This document shows, piece after piece, positions 63,312 to 64,000 of a stretch of DNA of 64,000 bases. How positions within the stretch are numbered: position 1 is the stretch's first letter; each line of letters begins with the position of its first letter. The notes beneath the pieces were generated by a model. That model saw only the letters and a list, made by a program, of their open reading frames with translations. It ran no database searches and had not been told where the DNA came from. The stretch is from BOG-931 sp963781725 (GTDB lineage Bacteria; Pseudomonadota; Alphaproteobacteria; Rhizobiales; Xanthobacteraceae), in contig CAWAGV010000002.1 in assembly GCA_963781725.1 (NCBI GenBank), positions 1,612,001-1,676,000 of the forward strand, given 5' to 3'. Made by a program: the position numbers and the translations under genes.

Positions 63312-64000
63312 CTACGCCGCGAGATCGGCGACGACCGCATCCAGCACCGGAAATCCGGCCAGTGTCACCCGCAACCGTCCATGATCCGTGGTCTCGATCA
63401 AGCCGTACCGGCGAAGATCGTCGATGCGAGCCGGGTCGATGCGCCGGCCGGAGATCGTTTCGTAGCGGTCGAGCGTGATGCCTTCGGCGAGCCGCAGCCC
63501 CATCAGCAGGTATTCGTCGCCGCGCTCTTCGCTGGTCAGGACATCGTCGGTGGTGACGCCGTTGCCGGCGGCCTCGACCCGCATCAGCCACGACTCCGGC
63601 CGCTTCTCGGTTGCGGTCGCATGGCGGTCGCCGTCGATGTCGATCCGGCCGTGCGCGCCTGGTCCGATGCCGGCATATTCCTGGCCGCGCCAGTACACCA
63701 GATTGTGCCGGCATTCGCCGCCCGGCCGGGCATGATTGGAGATCTCGTAAGCCGGCAGGCCGTGCCTGGCGCAAATCTCTAGCGTCGTGTCGTAGAGCGT
63801 GCGGGCGAGATCGTCGTTCGGCGTTTTCAGCTTGCCCGCCTTGTGCAGTGCCTCGTACGGCGTGTCGGCCTCGATGGTGAGCTGATAGAGCGACAGGTGC
63901 TCGCCGGCCTCGCCGAGCGCGCGGTTCAGCTCATCGGCCCATTGTTCCGGTTGCTGCCCCGGCCGCGCGTAGATCAGGTCGAACGAATAGCGGTCGAACG
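63312..64000 (-). CDS. hemW: HemW/HemN-like radical SAM protein, C-terminal part (runs off the window)
   Basis: The open frame continues past the window edge, so the start and the radical SAM CxxxCxxC motif are not visible. The visible 229 residues contain SFDLIYARPGQQPEQWADEL, LSLYQLTIEADTPY, YEISNHARPGGECRHNLVYW and YAGIGPGAHGR, all diagnostic of HemW. HemW is a haem chaperone often misannotated as oxygen-independent coproporphyrinogen oxidase. The stop is TAG at 63312-63314. It converges with the LpoA-like gene. In many alphaproteobacteria hemW is preceded by rdgB and rph, which would lie beyond the edge. Confidence 0.92.
   Translation of the reverse strand, partial: FDRYSFDLIYARPGQQPEQWADELNRALGEAGEHLSLYQLTIEADTPYEALHKAGKLKTPNDDLARTLYDTTLEICARHGLPAYEISNHARPGGECRHNLVYWRGQEYAGIGPGAHGRIDIDGDRHATATEKRPESWLMRVEAAGNGVTTDDVLTSEERGDEYLLMGLRLAEGITLDRYETISGRRIDPARIDDLRRYGLIETTDHGRLRVTLAGFPVLDAVVADLAA

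Overview
This 64 kb window looks like a stretch of chromosome from an alphaproteobacterium of the Rhizobiales (Bradyrhizobium/Xanthobacteraceae-like). The basis is high G+C, the gene orders nusA-ylxR-infB-rbfA-truB-rpsO-pnp, hemE-[origin]-ppsR-maf-coaE-dnaQ-secB-tim44-mltA-smr and hslV-hisB-DUF2628-hisHAF-hisE-coaA, and a DUF3551 protein. Placement is by gene content only. It is mostly core genome near the replication origin. I see no rRNA, tRNA, CRISPR array, intact insertion sequence or prophage.

Layout. 1-9.2 kb: a plus-strand translation and RNA operon (nusA to pnp). The pnp gene carries a single-base frameshift. 9.2-9.8 kb: two similar small units, each a CRP-like palindrome, a -10-like hexamer and a strong terminator. 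The first encodes a 38-aa microprotein. 9.8-17.9 kb: marR-emrA-emrB drug efflux, macro-domain protein, patatin, 3-hydroxybutyrate dehydrogenase with an inverted repeat upstream, Zur-type regulator and TPR protein. 18-22.1 kb: DMT permease, ispG, a lower-G+C orphan gene and a two-subunit ThDP decarboxylase-like pair. 22.1-28 kb: parB-parA-rsmG-mnmG-mnmE with two perfect parS sites. 28-35 kb: MetE-like protein, YyaL-type protein, DUF3551, rho, hemJ and hemE. 35.0-35.3 kb: the hemE/ppsR gap with DnaA-box-like sites, the likely chromosomal origin. 35.3-42 kb: ppsR, maf, coaE, dnaQ, secB, tim44, mltA (interrupted by an in-frame TAA) and smr. 42-51.6 kb: Bug-type receptor, hslU, GNAT, DUF2585, hslV and the histidine genes, with one gene inverted between hisF and hisE. 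51.6-64 kb: orphan hybrid kinase, folE, yifB/comM with a LexA-type box, two small lipoproteins (one frameshifted), a TetR/MFS pair with twin operators, gshB, yraN, rsmI, an LpoA-like lipoprotein, a possible MITE-like segment and the 3' part of hemW.

How it fits together: replication and segregation functions (origin, parABS, dnaQ, rsmG/mnmG/mnmE) sit with the translation/RNA machinery, haem synthesis (hemE, hemJ, hemW) and histidine synthesis, as expected near oriC. Accessory content is limited to single genes or pairs inserted between core blocks.

Two patterns stand out. First, several gene ends (macro protein, ThDP beta subunit, coaE, mltA, hslV, hisB) carry short tandem duplications of 12-17 bp that begin at or span the stop codon. 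In three of them the copies place stop codons in all three frames. Second, three genes (pnp, mltA, a small lipoprotein) are each broken by one base change, which points either to local sequence error or to recent decay.
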